Source: an uncultured Oscillospiraceae bacterium
GTDB lineage: Bacteria; Bacillota; Clostridia; Oscillospirales; Oscillospiraceae
Assembly: GCA_944385595.1 (NCBI GenBank)
Contig: CALWXY010000170.1
Location: 1-5,683, forward strand
Direction: 5' to 3'
DNA length: 5,683 bases
This document shows, one piece after another, positions 5,524-5,683 of the stretch. Below the pieces are notes generated by a model. That model saw nothing but the letters and a program-made list of their open reading frames with translations. It ran no database searches and was not told where the DNA came from. How positions within the stretch are numbered: the first letter of the stretch is position 1; the number at the start of each line of letters is the position of its first letter. A program made the translations under genes and the position numbers.

Positions 5524-5536
5524 GCAAAAAGTCACC
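5512..5536. repeat. Imperfect inverted repeat overlapping the terminator U-tract
   Basis: GGCGACTTTTT (5512-5522 region) and AAAAAGTCACC (5526-5536) are inverted copies with one mismatch, around a few bases of loop. The left arm reuses the right arm and U-tract of the tRNA terminator, so the two hairpins exclude each other. On the minus strand it would offer an alternative fold for leftward transcription. Confidence 0.55.
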
Positions 5537-5564
5537 TCTCACTCATTCTGTCGCGGCTCCTTAG

Positions 5565-5599
5565 CCAAACCGAACCCGCTCCGCTGGGCTTCGGTTTGG
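5565..5599. repeat. 10-bp inverted repeat with inner pairing
   Basis: CCAAACCGAA (5565-5574) and TTCGGTTTGG (5590-5599) are exact reverse complements. Inside, CCC (5575-5577) can pair with GGG (5586-5588) after a one-base bulge. No U-tract follows, so it is not a terminator on the plus strand. It lies between the two 34-bp direct repeats and may be part of a non-coding repeat element. Confidence 0.7.
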
Positions 5600-5615
5600 G
5601 GTTACGCGGGGATTT

Positions 5616-5649
5616 CCGCGGACGTCATATCGTTCGCGGCGACTTTTTT
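5616..5649 (+). repeat. 34-bp direct repeat, copy 2 (second terminator-like hairpin)
   Basis: An exact copy of 5489-5522. The four bases that complete the left arm in copy 1 are changed here, so the stem shortens to nine pairs (CCGCG plus GACG with CGTT plus CGCGG). Six T, A, then five T follow, so it could still work as a backup terminator. CGCGG at 5605-5609 could pair with CCGCG at 5616-5620 as a competing fold. Confidence 0.85.
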
Positions 5650-5665
5650 ATTTTTCAATTTATCG

Positions 5666-5683
5666 AGGATTCGAACCCTCACA
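5666..5683 (-). repeat. Inverted partial copy of the tRNA-Gln T-arm at the window edge
   Basis: Read on the minus strand, the last 18 bases equal 5453-5470 of tRNA-Gln exactly (end of variable loop, T-stem left side, T-loop, start of T-stem right side). The match then stops: the following bases do not complete the T stem or acceptor and there is no CCA. It is cut by the window end, so it may continue. Eleven of the 18 bases are conserved in most tRNA T-arms, so it may also be the edge of another tRNA-like or pseudo-tRNA sequence. Confidence 0.55.

Noticed and set aside
5489..5649. The two 34-bp repeats as a CRISPR array
   Set aside because: There are only two copies, spaced 93 bp apart. The repeat is itself a terminator hairpin and the intervening sequence contains its own palindromes; no cas gene is present.
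5666..5683. Reading the window end as an intact tRNA or as an integration attachment site
   Set aside because: The T stem does not close and no acceptor or CCA follows, so it is not a full tRNA. The copy is inverted relative to tRNA-Gln, whereas attachment repeats are direct, and no integrase is in the window.

Overview
The window looks like a piece of a moderately GC-rich Bacillota chromosome, most likely a gut-type Clostridia of the Oscillospiraceae/Ruminococcaceae kind. This rests on AGGAG-type ribosome binding sites before every gene, Gram-positive-style sigma-A promoters, a secreted protease carrying an SLH (S-layer homology) module, and a tRNA-Gln resembling Gram-positive ones. The genus cannot be named from the sequence alone.

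Layout, left to right: (1) the likely tail of a terminator from an upstream unit (about 14-25). (2) A class I adenylate-forming acyl-CoA synthetase (77-1726, +). (3) A small three-helix membrane protein of unknown function (1784-2032, +) with its own near-consensus promoter, whose -35 box covers the synthetase stop codon. (4) A bidirectional terminator at 2051-2083 separating the rightward genes from (5) a YeiH/UPF0324-family putative exporter (2086-3111, -). (6) A divergent control region, 3112-3250. (7) A Crp/Fnr-family regulator (3251-3910, +). (8) A strong hairpin terminator (3918-3950) between convergent genes. (9) A secreted SLH-domain trypsin-like serine protease (3961-5253, -). (10) An AT-rich divergent promoter region. 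(11) tRNA-Gln(CUG) (5410-5483, +) with its terminator, followed by a compound repeat region to the window end.

The most interesting unit is exporter plus regulator. The intergenic region holds a 16-bp palindrome with Crp-site geometry (TGTTG-N6-CAACA). Its centre falls at -41.5 from the transcription start predicted for the exporter, the classical class II activation position, and that promoter has no recognisable -35 box. The same palindrome overlaps the -35 box of the regulator's own otherwise good promoter. This predicts a two-gene circuit: the regulator activates the exporter and represses itself. The regulator's sensor domain lacks the cyclic-nucleotide phosphate-binding arginine motif and is rich in cysteine, so its signal is probably not cAMP.

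The right end holds a second curiosity. A 34-bp stretch covering most of the tRNA terminator recurs 127 bp downstream, with further palindromes between the copies. The last 18 bases are an inverted copy of the T-arm region of the tRNA. I found no CRISPR array, transposase, toxin-antitoxin pair or defence system.
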